Assembly (NCBI GenBank): GCA_003150515.1
Contig: QALW01000012.1
Span: 1 to 31,177 of the forward strand
DNA from: Selenomonadales bacterium
GTDB lineage: Bacteria; Bacillota; Clostridia; Christensenellales; QALW01
Length of the DNA: 31,177 bases
Direction: 5' to 3'
In this document: one piece after another, positions 23,621-31,177 of the stretch
How positions within the stretch are numbered: position 1 is the stretch's first letter
How the letters are laid out: every line of letters begins with the position of its first letter
Translations under genes and position numbers: made by a program
Notes under the pieces: model-generated
Seen by the model: only the letters and a program-made list of their open reading frames with translations
The model's database searches: none
What the model was told of the DNA's origin: nothing

Positions 23621-23649
23621 TTGTTTGATATATTTTAGTGTGTTATAAT
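23621..23649 (+). promoter_or_regulatory. aldehyde dehydrogenase promoter
   Basis: TTGTTT (23621-23626), 17 bases, TATAAT (23644-23649). The preceding flavodoxin gap contains only a weak long-loop hairpin (GCCGGC at about 23552 against GCCGGC at about 23587). Confidence 0.6.
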
Positions 23650-23739
23650 ATTTTTATTACAGGTTTGGAATGTCTGCGAATATGATACGCGCATGTCATT
23701 AGGGCGCATGCTAAAAAATAATAAGGAGCATTTGCGGTT

Positions 23740-25131
23740 ATGCAGTTTATAACACAAGCTGGGGCGGAGGAAATTCTGGAAGGACAGAGAAAATATTTTT
23801 CCTCAGGGCGCACGCGGGAAATAGCTTTTAGAGCCGAGCAGCTTAAAAAGCTTTATGCGGGTATTATAAAATATGAAGACAGGCTGCTGGAGGCGCTTAA
23901 GAAGGATTTGGGGAAATGCGCTTTTGAAGCATATGCCACAGAAATCGGATTTGTACTCTCGGATATAAGCTATACGCTGAAAAATCTTCGCAGATGGGCG
24001 CGTCCTAAGACGTGTCCTTCGCCCGTAACTCTTTTCTATTCAAAGAGCAGGATTATTTACGAGCCTTATGGGAGCGTTCTTATAATCGGGCCGTATAATT
24101 ATCCCTTTCAGCTTGTAATGGAGCCGTTAATCGGAGCGGTAGCCGCCGGAAACTGCGCCGTAATCTGCTCATCCGAATGCACTCCGAATGTATCTAAGGC
24201 TATAAACGAGCTGATCGGAGAGATATTTCCCCCTGAATATATATGCTCTCTGGAGGGGGGCAGGGAGAATAATGCCCTTCTGCTGGAAGCTGGCTTTGAC
24301 TATATTTTTTTCACTGGAAGCTATAGAGTGGGGCGGATAGTCTATGAAGCGGCCGCGCGCCGGCTGATTCCGGTTACGCTGGAATTGGGAGGCAAAAGCC
24401 CGGTCTTGGTTCATCAAAGCGCGGATATAAAAACAGCGGCCAGGCGGATTATTTGGGGCAAATTGCTTAACGCCGGGCAAACGTGCGTTGCTCCTGATTA
24501 TGTATTTGCGCATAAATCGGTTAAGCAGGAGCTTTTAATGGAATTGCAGAATGCGATTAAGGAATTTTACGGCGAGGATTTATTTCATAATGAAGAATAC
24601 GGGAGAATAGTCAGCGCCGAGCATACCCGCAGGCTGCTTGAAATACTCCGCAGGGACCGCGAATATATAGTGACGGGCGGCGGCGGAGACCAAAACGCCC
24701 GCTATATAGAGCCCGCTGTTTTATGCCCGCCTATAGAGGCGGCCTGTATGCAGGAGGAGCTGTTCGGGCCTGTTCTGCCTGTTTTGGAATATCAAAACGA
24801 GGAAGAAGCGGCGGAATATATATGTTCTCAGCCCAAGCCCCTTGCGCTTTATATTTTCAGCGGAGACAAAGCTTTTGCTGAGCGCATGCTGGCTCGGATT
24901 CCCTCGGGCGGCGCCTGCATAAACGATACCGTTAGCCATATTCTTAACCCCGCGCTGCCTTTCGGAGGAAGAGGGGCTTCGGGCCTGGGCGCGTATCATG
25001 GCAAATATTCGTTTGATACTTTTTCTCATAAGCGCAGCGTGCTCTCAAAGAGCGTGCGCATAAAAACAGACGCTGCATTTCCTCCGTTCAGCGCCAGAAA
25101 GCTTGGCTTAATTAAAAGACTGATGAAATAA
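23740..25131 (+). CDS. aldehyde dehydrogenase, ALDH3-like
   Basis: This NAD(P)-dependent enzyme oxidises aldehydes to acids. The 463 residues lack the extra N-terminal segment of other ALDHs, and PYGSVLIIGPYNYPFQLVMEPLIGA is typical of the ALDH3/fatty aldehyde class. The Rossmann segment FFTGSYRVGRIVYEAAA, the catalytic base Glu in VTLELGGKSP, and the nucleophile Cys in NAGQTCVAPDY are present. LPFGGRGASGLGAYHGKYSFDTFSHKR closes the family pattern. The substrate is unknown; class members usually take medium- and long-chain or aromatic aldehydes. AAGGAG precedes the ATG. Confidence 0.93.
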   Translation: MQFITQAGAEEILEGQRKYFSSGRTREIAFRAEQLKKLYAGIIKYEDRLLEALKKDLGKCAFEAYATEIGFVLSDISYTLKNLRRWARPKTCPSPVTLFYSKSRIIYEPYGSVLIIGPYNYPFQLVMEPLIGAVAAGNCAVICSSECTPNVSKAINELIGEIFPPEYICSLEGGRENNALLLEAGFDYIFFTGSYRVGRIVYEAAARRLIPVTLELGGKSPVLVHQSADIKTAARRIIWGKLLNAGQTCVAPDYVFAHKSVKQELLMELQNAIKEFYGEDLFHNEEYGRIVSAEHTRRLLEILRRDREYIVTGGGGDQNARYIEPAVLCPPIEAACMQEELFGPVLPVLEYQNEEEAAEYICSQPKPLALYIFSGDKAFAERMLARIPSGGACINDTVSHILNPALPFGGRGASGLGAYHGKYSFDTFSHKRSVLSKSVRIKTDAAFPPFSARKLGLIKRLMK

Positions 25132-25201
25132 AAGGGGTTTTGTTTAAAAAAAGCCCCGCTGCGGGCGCGGGCAATATGAGCTGTGAGCTCAACGCGCTTC
25201 T

Positions 25202-25230
25202 TTGACATATGGAGGCTTTGGCGTTATAAT
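25202..25230 (+). promoter_or_regulatory. consensus promoter before the DMT transporter
   Basis: TTGACA (25202-25207), exactly 17 bases, TATAAT (25225-25230). A perfect consensus implies strong constitutive initiation, with control left to the leader. Confidence 0.85.
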
Positions 25231-25236
25231 AAAAAA

Positions 25237-25282
25237 ACGGGTGAGCACCTACCGGCAGTCAGGCTAAACTGACTGCTTTTTT
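25237..25282 (+). promoter_or_regulatory. short attenuator/riboswitch-like leader
   Basis: ACGGGTGAGCACCTACCGG (25237-25255) forms a compact hairpin: CGG/CCG with inner GGT-GAGC-ACC. It is followed at once by terminator GCAGTCAG (25255-25262)/CTGACTGC (25269-25276) and six T. The loops GAGC and GGCTAAA can pair (AGC/GCT). A terminator between a perfect promoter and the gene means conditional read-through. The layout recalls small Firmicutes riboswitches such as the guanidine-IV (mepA) type, but I cannot confirm the class. Confidence 0.6.
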
Positions 25283-25298
25283 ATTCAGGGGAGGAATT

Positions 25299-25724
25299 AT
25301 GTTTAGTTATATCTGGCCTATAGCGTTAGTTGTGTTTGCAAATATCATATATAATATAGCGACAAAATCCACGCCTTCTGAGGCTAATGCGTTTCTTTCG
25401 CTGGTGGTGACATACTGCGTTGCGGCGCTCTGCGCTTTGGTTATGTATTTTATTCAGGGGGGCCATCAGAAATTATCGGTGGAATTTTCCAAGTTAAACT
25501 GGACGGCGGCTATTTTGGGAGTGTGTATTCTGGCGCTGGAATTTGGTTATATAAATGTTTATCGGGCCGGCTGGAAAATCAATACGGCTTCGCTGACGGC
25601 CAATATTTCTCTCGCCTGCATTTTGGTGCTGGTAGGGTTTCTTATCTATCATGAGAATATAACAATACGGCAAATTGTCGGAATAGGCGTCTGCGCTGCG
25701 GGACTTATTCTTATAGGAAAATAA
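25299..25724 (+). CDS. half-size DMT/EamA-like transporter
   Basis: The 141-residue protein has four predicted membrane segments: YIWPIALVVFANIIYNIA; FLSLVVTYCVAALCALVMYFI; WTAAILGVCILALEFGYI; and ISLACILVLVGFLIYHENITIRQIVGIGVCAAGLILIG, which covers the last helical hairpin. This matches one EamA half, so it probably acts as a dimer, like SMR proteins. The substrate is unknown. GGGGAGGAATT precedes the ATG. The attenuated leader suggests ligand-controlled efflux. Confidence 0.8.
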   Translation: MFSYIWPIALVVFANIIYNIATKSTPSEANAFLSLVVTYCVAALCALVMYFIQGGHQKLSVEFSKLNWTAAILGVCILALEFGYINVYRAGWKINTASLTANISLACILVLVGFLIYHENITIRQIVGIGVCAAGLILIGK

Positions 25725-25726
25725 AA

Positions 25727-25749
25727 AAACGGCGCTGAATGCGCCGTTT
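25727..25749 (+). terminator. hairpin after the DMT gene
   Basis: AAACGGCGC (25727-25735) pairs with GCGCCGTTT (25741-25749), loop TGAAT. There are only three T after the GC part, so it is a weak terminator by itself. Confidence 0.45.
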
Positions 25750-25759
25750 ACCCTCTATA

Positions 25760-25792
25760 TTTTCAGGCGCCCCCTGCGGGTGCGTCTGAAAA
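25760..25792. repeat. long hairpin preceding element D
   Basis: TTTTCAGGCGC (25760-25770) pairs with GCGTCTGAAAA (25782-25792), with one G-T pair and an inner CCC/GGG. It may be a satellite hairpin of element D, similar to those flanking the middle stem in A and C. Confidence 0.5.
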
Positions 25793-25806
25793 CATGGAGG
25801 CCAGGG

Positions 25807-25900
25807 GGGCGGGGCGGCGTTTGGGCAAGCTAAAGCTTGCCCCGGGGCGGAAATTCCGCCCCGGGCGGCCGTGAAACGGCCGCCAAACGCCGCCCCGCCC
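25807..25900. repeat. branched GC-rich palindrome, element D (one-tier)
   Basis: The outer stem 25807-25824/25883-25900 is 18 bp and perfect (GGGCGGGGCGGCGTTTGG). It encloses D1 GGGCAAGC/GCTTGCCC (25823-25830/25835-25842, loop TAAA), D2 (25841-25850/25856-25865, loop AAATT) and D3 GGCGGCCG/CGGCCGCC (25864-25871/25877-25884, loop TGAAA). The core GGCGGCGTTTG and the third hairpin match element B. It lies 21 bases from the stop of the convergent P-ATPase gene. It lacks terminal T tracts. Confidence 0.87.
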
Positions 25901-25921
25901 GGCCAAGTGCCGGTATAACTA

Positions 25922-28540
25922 TTAATGTTTTGCTTTTATAAGCCCGATGAGCTTAGCCAGCTCCATTATAACAAGCGGAACCAATATAAGCCCTGCGCCC
26001 AGCAGATACAGCTGCCAGGGAAGCGCAACAAGCTGAAACGCCGCGCGTACAGGAGTGAAAAGCACCAATGCCATAAGGGCCAGAGAGGCCAGCGCCGCCC
26101 AATTCAGCCTGCGGTTGGAAAAAGGCCCGATTTTGAAAAGGGAATGCTCTGAGCGCATATTATAAGCCTGTACAATCTGCGAAAGAGCCAGCACCATAAA
26201 TGCCAGAGTCTGGCCGCCCGCGGCCGTTTGGGTGACCATTTCGCCCGCCTTATATCCGATAAGAGTCAGTATTGCGAACATTAATCCCTGAAGCACCACT
26301 CTTACGCCCAGCCCGTGCGCAAAAATTCCTTCGTTCTTTGGCCGGGGCTTATGCTCCATAACGTCCGCTTCTACATTTTCCATGCCCAGCGCTATGGCGG
26401 GCAGGCTGTCGGTAACCAGATTAATCCATAAAAGCTGCATGGACATTAAAGGGGATTTATGCCATAGCAGCATCGCTGCAAATACTGTTATTACTTCTCC
26501 GATGTTGGTGCCCAGCAAAAAGCCTATAACCTTTTTAATGTTGGCGTAAATGCCCCGCCCTTCTTTAACTGCGTCCACTATAGTTGCAAAATTGTCGTCC
26601 GTTAAAGTCATGTCGGCGGCCCCTTTGGCCACATCCGTGCCCGTTATGCCCATAGCGCAGCCGATATCCGCCGCTTTCAGCGCGGGCGCGTCGTTTACGC
26701 CGTCTCCGGTCATGGAAACAACGTGCCCGTTCCGCTGCCATGCCTTAACTATTCTGATTTTGTTTTCAGGAGAAACGCGCGCATATACTGAAATATTAAC
26801 AACCTCTTTATCCAGCTCCTGATCTGTCATGCCGTCTAATTCCGCGCCCGTAATAGCCCTGTCTCCCTGCTCTAAAATGCCCAGCTCTTCAGCTATTGCC
26901 GAAGCCGTGACAATATGGTCTCCGGTTATCATAACGGGCTTAATGCCCGCCCGCCGGCAGACGGCTACGGCTTGCCTGGCTTCAGGACGCGGCGGATCTA
27001 TCATTCCTACCAGTCCCATAAAGGCAAGCCCGTTTTCCAATTCCTGAGCCGTGGGGGAATCGGGCGCCTGACTTATTTCTTTATAGCCCACCGCCAAAAC
27101 GCGCAGCGCGTCCGAGCTCATTTGCTCGGTTATTTCTTTTGCTTTTTCCAGATCGCCTGAAATACAGCGCGAGCTCATGACGTCAAACGCGCCTTTGACA
27201 ATCACTATATTTTTTCCGTCAATACGGTTAATTGTGCTCATAAGCTTGCGGTCTGAATCGAAGGGCAGCTCGGCCAGGCGCGGACAGCTCTTGTTTAATT
27301 CATCAATTTCTATCCCGTTTTTGTGCGCCGCCGCTATAATGGAAGTCTCGGTCGGATCTCCTATATGCTGTTGAGAGCCGTCCTGATTAAATATTACTGA
27401 GCCGTCGCAGCAGAGGGAAGCGAAACTCAGCAATTTTTTAATGCTCTCTGAATTGCTGCTGCCGATTTCTTCGGGCTGCGCGGCGCCGTCTATATAGGCT
27501 TTGGTAAGAGTCATGCGGTTCATGGTAAGAGTGCCTGTTTTATCCGAGCAGATAACGGAGGCGCTGCCCAGAGTTTCAACGGCGGGCAGTCTGCGTATAA
27601 GCGCGTTTTTCTTAACCATGCGCTGTACGCCTATGGCCAGGACTATGGTAACTATTGCAGGCAGCCCCTCGGGAATTGCCGAAACGGCCAGCGAAACGGC
27701 CGTCATGAAAATTTCCAGAACGTTTATTCCGTTTATAAGCCCTACTATGAATATAACCGCGCAGGCCGCAAGAGCCATAAAGCCAAGATATTTTCCAAGC
27801 TGAGCCAGCTTTTTCTGCAAGGGAGTCTGAGTTTCCTCTTCTCCTTCAAGCAGTCCGGCAATTTTGCCCATCTCGGTATTCATGCCCGTTTGGGTAACAA
27901 CCGCCAAGGCTGTGCCGTAAGTGATGCTGCAGCCTGAAAAAACCATATTGCTTCTGTCCCCGAGGGGCGCGTCCTCCTTAACTTGACTCTGCGCGTCCTT
28001 TTCAGAGGGAACGCTCTCGCCTGTGAGCGCGGATTCCTCGCTTTTAAGGCTTACGCTTTTAAGCAGGCGAGCGTCGGCGGGCACAAAATCTCCGGCTTCC
28101 AGCTTTATAATATCTCCCGGCACCAGCCCGGAGGCGTCGATTATTTTCTCTTCTCCGTCCCTTATTACCCTTGCGTGGGGAGCGGACATGCTTTTTAAAG
28201 CGTCCAGAGCCTTTTCGGCCTTGCTTTCCTGAAGCATGCCCATAACGGCGTTGAGCACTACTATAATAAGAATCAGCGCGGGCTCGAAAAATTCTATTGG
28301 ATTGCCCTCTATGCAGGCTATTACAAAAGAAATTAAAGCGGCCGCTAAAAGAATAAGTATCATAACGTCCTTGAATTGTTCCAAAAAACGCTGTAAATTA
28401 GTTTTCTTTTTCTTTTCCTTTAAGCGGTTTTCGCCATATTGGGCGAGAAGGGCGGCGGCTTTGGAGGCGCTCAGGCCTGTTTGCGGTTGGGCCGACAACT
28501 CTTTTAATGTTTCGTCGATGGATTGGCTGTGAAATGTCAA
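25922..28540 (-). CDS. P-type Ca2+-ATPase (SERCA/PMR1-like)
   Basis: The 872-residue pump exports cations by ATP-driven phosphorylation. The cation-ATPase N-terminal domain (LSAQPQTGLSASKAAALLAQYGENRL) is present. The actuator has SALTGESVPSEKD and the M4 segment SAIPEGLPAIVTIVLAIGVQRM, with the Ca-site PEGLP. The phosphorylation site is CSDKTGTLTMNRM near residue 335, and the hinge MTGDGVNDAPALKAADIG near 610. M5-M10 follow, with NIGEV and LLWINLVTDSLPAIALG. These membrane motifs fit P2A Ca2+ (or Mn2+) pumps. The start is TTG at 28540 with GGGAGG (28554-28549) upstream. The nearer ATG (28545) is out of frame and stops after two codons, its TGA overlapping the TTG. Confidence 0.93.
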   Translation of the reverse strand: MTFHSQSIDETLKELSAQPQTGLSASKAAALLAQYGENRLKEKKKKTNLQRFLEQFKDVMILILLAAALISFVIACIEGNPIEFFEPALILIIVVLNAVMGMLQESKAEKALDALKSMSAPHARVIRDGEEKIIDASGLVPGDIIKLEAGDFVPADARLLKSVSLKSEESALTGESVPSEKDAQSQVKEDAPLGDRSNMVFSGCSITYGTALAVVTQTGMNTEMGKIAGLLEGEEETQTPLQKKLAQLGKYLGFMALAACAVIFIVGLINGINVLEIFMTAVSLAVSAIPEGLPAIVTIVLAIGVQRMVKKNALIRRLPAVETLGSASVICSDKTGTLTMNRMTLTKAYIDGAAQPEEIGSSNSESIKKLLSFASLCCDGSVIFNQDGSQQHIGDPTETSIIAAAHKNGIEIDELNKSCPRLAELPFDSDRKLMSTINRIDGKNIVIVKGAFDVMSSRCISGDLEKAKEITEQMSSDALRVLAVGYKEISQAPDSPTAQELENGLAFMGLVGMIDPPRPEARQAVAVCRRAGIKPVMITGDHIVTASAIAEELGILEQGDRAITGAELDGMTDQELDKEVVNISVYARVSPENKIRIVKAWQRNGHVVSMTGDGVNDAPALKAADIGCAMGITGTDVAKGAADMTLTDDNFATIVDAVKEGRGIYANIKKVIGFLLGTNIGEVITVFAAMLLWHKSPLMSMQLLWINLVTDSLPAIALGMENVEADVMEHKPRPKNEGIFAHGLGVRVVLQGLMFAILTLIGYKAGEMVTQTAAGGQTLAFMVLALSQIVQAYNMRSEHSLFKIGPFSNRRLNWAALASLALMALVLFTPVRAAFQLVALPWQLYLLGAGLILVPLVIMELAKLIGLIKAKH

Positions 28541-29088
28541 GGCATTTTCCTCCCGTTTAATATTTGTTTTTTCTCTAAGCCCTGCAATTCAGCCGGGCGT
28601 TTCCCTTTAGCTTGGGGACGGACGCTTGAAAGCTGAGCGCGCGGAGCATTTCGGTTTTATGTCTGTCAGTAAAAATAAAATCTTGTTTTTTAATTATACA
28701 GGCAGGTTCCCGGCTGGAAAAAACGCTATAATTAATTATAGCAAACAACCGGAATTTTTTATTAGACAGAATTTTAATTCTGTTAAAATTCTTCCTTTAT
28801 TTGCGTATTTTCGGGCCCGAATTTTATGGGGCGGGCAAAATTTTTATATATTCAGCGCTTGGGGCGCTCAAGAAAATGCCCGGCCCAAACGGCGATACGG
28901 CTTCGGCCGCTCAAATTATGTTTTGCCGGGAAGCTTTTTTAATATAACCCGTCCGTATTATCTGATATTATGCCCAAACGGCAATTATTAATAAATTAGA
29001 TATATGCAAGAATAAGTTTTTGTGTTATACTATAAAAAATAAAATGATGCGGGTTATTCAATCCGTATTTTAAGGAGGAACAGGATTT
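28541..29088. other. AT-rich divergent intergenic region with two palindromes
   Basis: No supported gene occurs in these 548 bases. An open frame at 28626-28991 has no ribosome binding site or recognisable protein. Two AT-rich palindromes stand out: GCTATAATTAATTATAGC (28725-28742, perfect) and ACAGAATTTTAATTCTGT (28766-28783, perfect arms), with centres 41 bases apart. They may be operators for the divergent promoters. Confidence 0.45.
29023..29031 (+). promoter_or_regulatory. extended -10 promoter of the RpiB-like gene
   Basis: TGTTATACT (29023-29031) is a TGN-extended -10 lying 58 bases before the ATG. The -35 region is poor. Confidence 0.55.
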
Positions 29089-29664
29089 ATGAAGACTGTA
29101 AAGAACAAGCAGCTGCTGGTTGGCGCGGATTTTGCCGGTTTCCCTCTTAAAGAGGCCGTAGTCGCCCATCTTAAAAAGAAGGGCTGGGAGATCACTGACG
29201 TAGGCGTAACTTCGCCCGACCAGGAAGACACCGACCTTATGTTCCATCGTATAGGTCTCAGAGTGGGTTCGTTAATAACCGAAAAGGAATTTGACCGCGC
29301 CCTTATTTTCTGCGGCACCGGTATGGGAATACATATCGCGGCCAGCAAGTGCCCCGGAGTTCATGCCGGCGTTGTAGAATCCGTGCCCGCCGCTCTGCGC
29401 GCTATTACCGGCAACGGCGTAAACGTTCTGGCTATGGGCGCTTTTTATGTTGCCCCTCAGATGGGTATAGATATCGCTGAAGCTTATCTGAATAACGATC
29501 TGGGCAGCGGATATGAATGGTGGCATAATTTCTATGAGTTCCATAAGCTGGCTATTGACGAGCTGGACGCTTTCAATTATGAAGAATATAAGGCCAACGG
29601 CTTTAAGGTTAAGCATCTGGGAGATTATCCTCTTCAGCTTGAGACCAAGCCTGACGACGTTTGA
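29089..29664 (+). CDS. RpiB/LacA/LacB-family sugar-phosphate isomerase
   Basis: This family interconverts aldose and ketose phosphates: ribose-5-phosphate, galactose-6-phosphate and tetrose phosphates. LLVGADFAGFPLKEAVVAHLKKKGWEITDVG is the N-terminal nucleotide-like fold, and FCGTGMGIHIAASKCPGVHAGVV carries the family's catalytic Cys and anion hole. NVLAMGAFYVAP follows. At 191 residues it is about 40 longer than ordinary RpiB, with a C-terminal extension (SGYEWWHNFYEFHKLAIDELDAF...). A specialised sugar phosphate is therefore more likely than ribose-5-phosphate alone. AAGGAGG lies ten bases before the ATG. It is monocistronic, with a strong terminator. Confidence 0.85.
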   Translation: MKTVKNKQLLVGADFAGFPLKEAVVAHLKKKGWEITDVGVTSPDQEDTDLMFHRIGLRVGSLITEKEFDRALIFCGTGMGIHIAASKCPGVHAGVVESVPAALRAITGNGVNVLAMGAFYVAPQMGIDIAEAYLNNDLGSGYEWWHNFYEFHKLAIDELDAFNYEEYKANGFKVKHLGDYPLQLETKPDDV

Positions 29665-29680
29665 TTTAAAAACTAAAATA

Positions 29681-29715
29681 AAAACCGGCGTTTTCTGAGA
29701 AAACGCCGGTTTTTT
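29681..29715 (+). terminator. strong intrinsic terminator
   Basis: A 15-bp perfect stem (29681-29695/29699-29713), loop TGA, GC-rich in the middle and ending in six T. The A-rich 5' side also makes it work for the tRNA transcript on the minus strand. Confidence 0.92.
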
Positions 29716-29760
29716 AAAAGCATTTTATATTTAATTACAAATCTATAAAACGCAGCTGTC

Positions 29761-29835
29761 TGGCTGGGGTGGAAGGGATCGAACCTTCGCATGTCGGAAT
29801 CAAAATCCGATGCCTTACCGCTTGGCTACACCCCA
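29761..29835 (-). tRNA. tRNA-Gln (anticodon TTG)
   Basis: The minus strand gives acceptor TGGGGTG/CACCCCA, D-arm TAGCCAAGCGGTAAGGC, anticodon stem TCGGA/TCCGA with loop TTTTGAT (anticodon TTG), T-arm GAAGGTTCGATCCCTTC, discriminator G and encoded CCA. Confidence 0.96.
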
Positions 29836-29847
29836 AAATAAAAAAAG

Positions 29848-29925
<78 letters not shown>

Positions 29926-29983
29926 ATGAAAATAATCACCGGAATAATGATGTGTGTAAAATAAGCTTGTCAAGCTGATGTAT

Positions 29984-30012
29984 AATATAACATGTTATTC
30001 TTACGCTGTCAA
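29984..30012 (-). promoter_or_regulatory. tRNA-His-Gln promoter
   Basis: On the minus strand TTGACA (30012-30007), 17 bases, TATATT (29989-29984). Confidence 0.7.
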
Positions 30013-30058
30013 TTAAAATTGGAGTTTTAGCCCAGCTATTCAGCATGAATTTTTATTA

Positions 30059-30088
30059 TTGAAATTTCTGGCGCACATATGTTATAAT
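30059..30088 (+). promoter_or_regulatory. promoter of the DtxR-family gene
   Basis: TTGAAA (30059-30064), 18 bases, TATAAT (30083-30088). No GTTAG-N6-CTAAC site is nearby, so no autoregulation is evident. Confidence 0.65.
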
Positions 30089-30128
30089 ATTTATAGGTTT
30101 TAAGCCGTCAATAGTGGGAGGAAAGCTG

Positions 30129-30494
30129 ATGAATATACATGAGTCCGCAGAAAATTATCTGGAAACCATATTAATTCTGAAAAACCGCAAGGGAATGGTC
30201 AGATCTATAGATATAGCTAATGAGATGGAATTTTCCAAGCCCAGCGTAAGCGTTGCGATGAAAAATTTAAAGGAGAACGGATATATCAGAGTGGACGACG
30301 AGGGATATATAACTCTGACAGCTCAGGGCGCGGCCATTGCCGAAACCATATATGAGCGGCATACCGTTATATCCGATTGGCTGACCAGTCTGGGCGTGGA
30401 TAAAAAAATAGCGGCGGAGGATGCGTGCCGTATAGAACATTGCATAAGCAAAGAAACCTTTGAAGCGATTAAAAAAGTTATATTGAACCAATAA
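30129..30494 (+). CDS. DtxR/MntR-family metal-dependent repressor (short form)
   Basis: The 121-residue protein has a winged helix (NYLETILILKNRKGMVRSIDIANEMEFSKPSVSVAMKNL, wing YITLTAQG) and the start of the dimerisation/metal domain. Putative ligands are His78 and the ACRIEH segment (Cys100, Glu103, His104), which matches DtxR C102/E105/H106 rather than the all-carboxylate MntR site. Asn9 replaces the usual Met or Asp. There is no SH3 domain. The ATG at 30129 has GGGAGG (30116-30121) seven bases upstream, and an earlier in-frame GTG lies inside that site. It is a candidate repressor for the GTTAG-N6-CTAAC sites 8 kb away. Confidence 0.88.
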   Translation: MNIHESAENYLETILILKNRKGMVRSIDIANEMEFSKPSVSVAMKNLKENGYIRVDDEGYITLTAQGAAIAETIYERHTVISDWLTSLGVDKKIAAEDACRIEHCISKETFEAIKKVILNQ

Positions 30495-30630
30495 TAATTA
30501 TAGACTGGTGATTTTTAAGATTATTCATTATATTTTTCTGAAATGGGCTCATGCGTACAATTAAAACAGGCTTATTGTCAGAAATTATTTTTAAAAAGTT
30601 AATTTTATTTAAAAAACCTTAAAAAAGAGC

Positions 30631-30659
30631 TTGACAAGAGGGGGTAGGTTTGGTATTAT
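30631..30659 (+). promoter_or_regulatory. rRNA operon promoter
   Basis: TTGACA (30631-30636), 17 bases, TATTAT (30654-30659), preceded by an A/T-rich stretch (about 30590-30625) that could act as an UP element. Confidence 0.85.
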
Positions 30660-30815
30660 AGACGAGCGCTCCGGAAGCGGGGCTTTTGAGAGCGCAGGAC
30701 AGCTCATTGAAAACTGAACAGCGGAAGAAAAGACGAGACAAGAAAAGAAGAGACCACGAGAGTAATTCTGAGAGAAGACAAGACGTCAGAAGAGACGTAA
30801 AGAAGAGCTAAGATT
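30660..30815 (+). other. 16S rRNA leader
   Basis: The 156-base transcribed leader is purine-rich (repeated AGAAGAG/GACGAGA words). It includes CATTGAAAACTGAACAG, a sequence type often seen before 16S in Bacillota. The 3' half of the processing stem is beyond the contig. Confidence 0.6.

Positions 30816-31177
<362 letters not shown>

Noticed and set aside
28626..28991. A 121-codon open frame before the RpiB-like gene
   Set aside because: It has a TTG start without a ribosome binding site, aromatic-rich composition typical of translated AT-rich DNA, and no family resemblance.

Overview
The window is a 31 kb contig from a Clostridia-type Bacillota genome. The evidence is the gene order infB-rbfA-nrnA-truB-ribF...rpsO-pnp, TTGACA/TATAAT promoters, strong AGGAGG ribosome binding sites, a Spo0A-type DNA-binding protein, DUF3793 next to flavodoxin, and the 5' 362 bases of a Clostridia-like 16S rRNA gene. 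I cannot place the family. The contig edges are technical: bases 1-12 match the end of the Tn5/Nextera mosaic end, and the last 17 bases are the universal 16S 341-357 site, where assemblies often break.

Layout. 1-5173 (+): translation and RNA-metabolism operon (partial infB, rbfA, nrnA, truB, ribF). 5393-8638 (-): an accessory islet with three AbrB-type genes, a LiaF-like membrane protein, and a ribbon-helix-helix/SLOG pair. It splits ribF from rpsO-pnp (9009-11454, +). 11512-15828 (-): a GH78-like glycosidase and a lipoprotein carrying HEFMH. 16184-19280 (+): mscL, then tldD and tldE. 19500-21539 (-): an orphan Spo0A C-terminal domain, an HD hydrolase and an AraC regulator. 22018-23520 (+): HMA protein, DUF3793 and flavodoxin, with three GTTAG-N6-CTAAC palindromes that may be metal-repressor operators. 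23740-25724 (+): aldehyde dehydrogenase, and a half-size DMT/EamA transporter behind a short attenuator-like leader. 25922-28540 (-): a Ca2+-type P-ATPase. 29089-29664 (+): a RpiB/LacAB isomerase. Then tRNA-Gln and tRNA-His (-), a DtxR/MntR-family repressor (+), and the rRNA promoter, leader and 16S start.

The most unusual signal is a family of four very GC-rich branched palindromes in intergenic DNA: A 5144-5392, B 19358-19500, C 21661-21874 and D 25807-25900. Each has a long outer stem enclosing several perfect short-loop hairpins. B and D are one-tier: an outer stem with three hairpins. A and C are two-tier: an outer stem holding a hairpin, a whole three-hairpin module, and another hairpin. 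A, B and D share a GGGGCGGCGTTYG...CRAACGCCGCCCC core stem and a GCGGCC/GGCCGC third hairpin, while the first two hairpins differ in sequence but stay paired. A, B and D lie at or just beyond the stop codons of convergent genes. B and C end in T tracts on both strands, the form of a bidirectional terminator. C, however, lies between divergent genes, so termination may not be the whole explanation.
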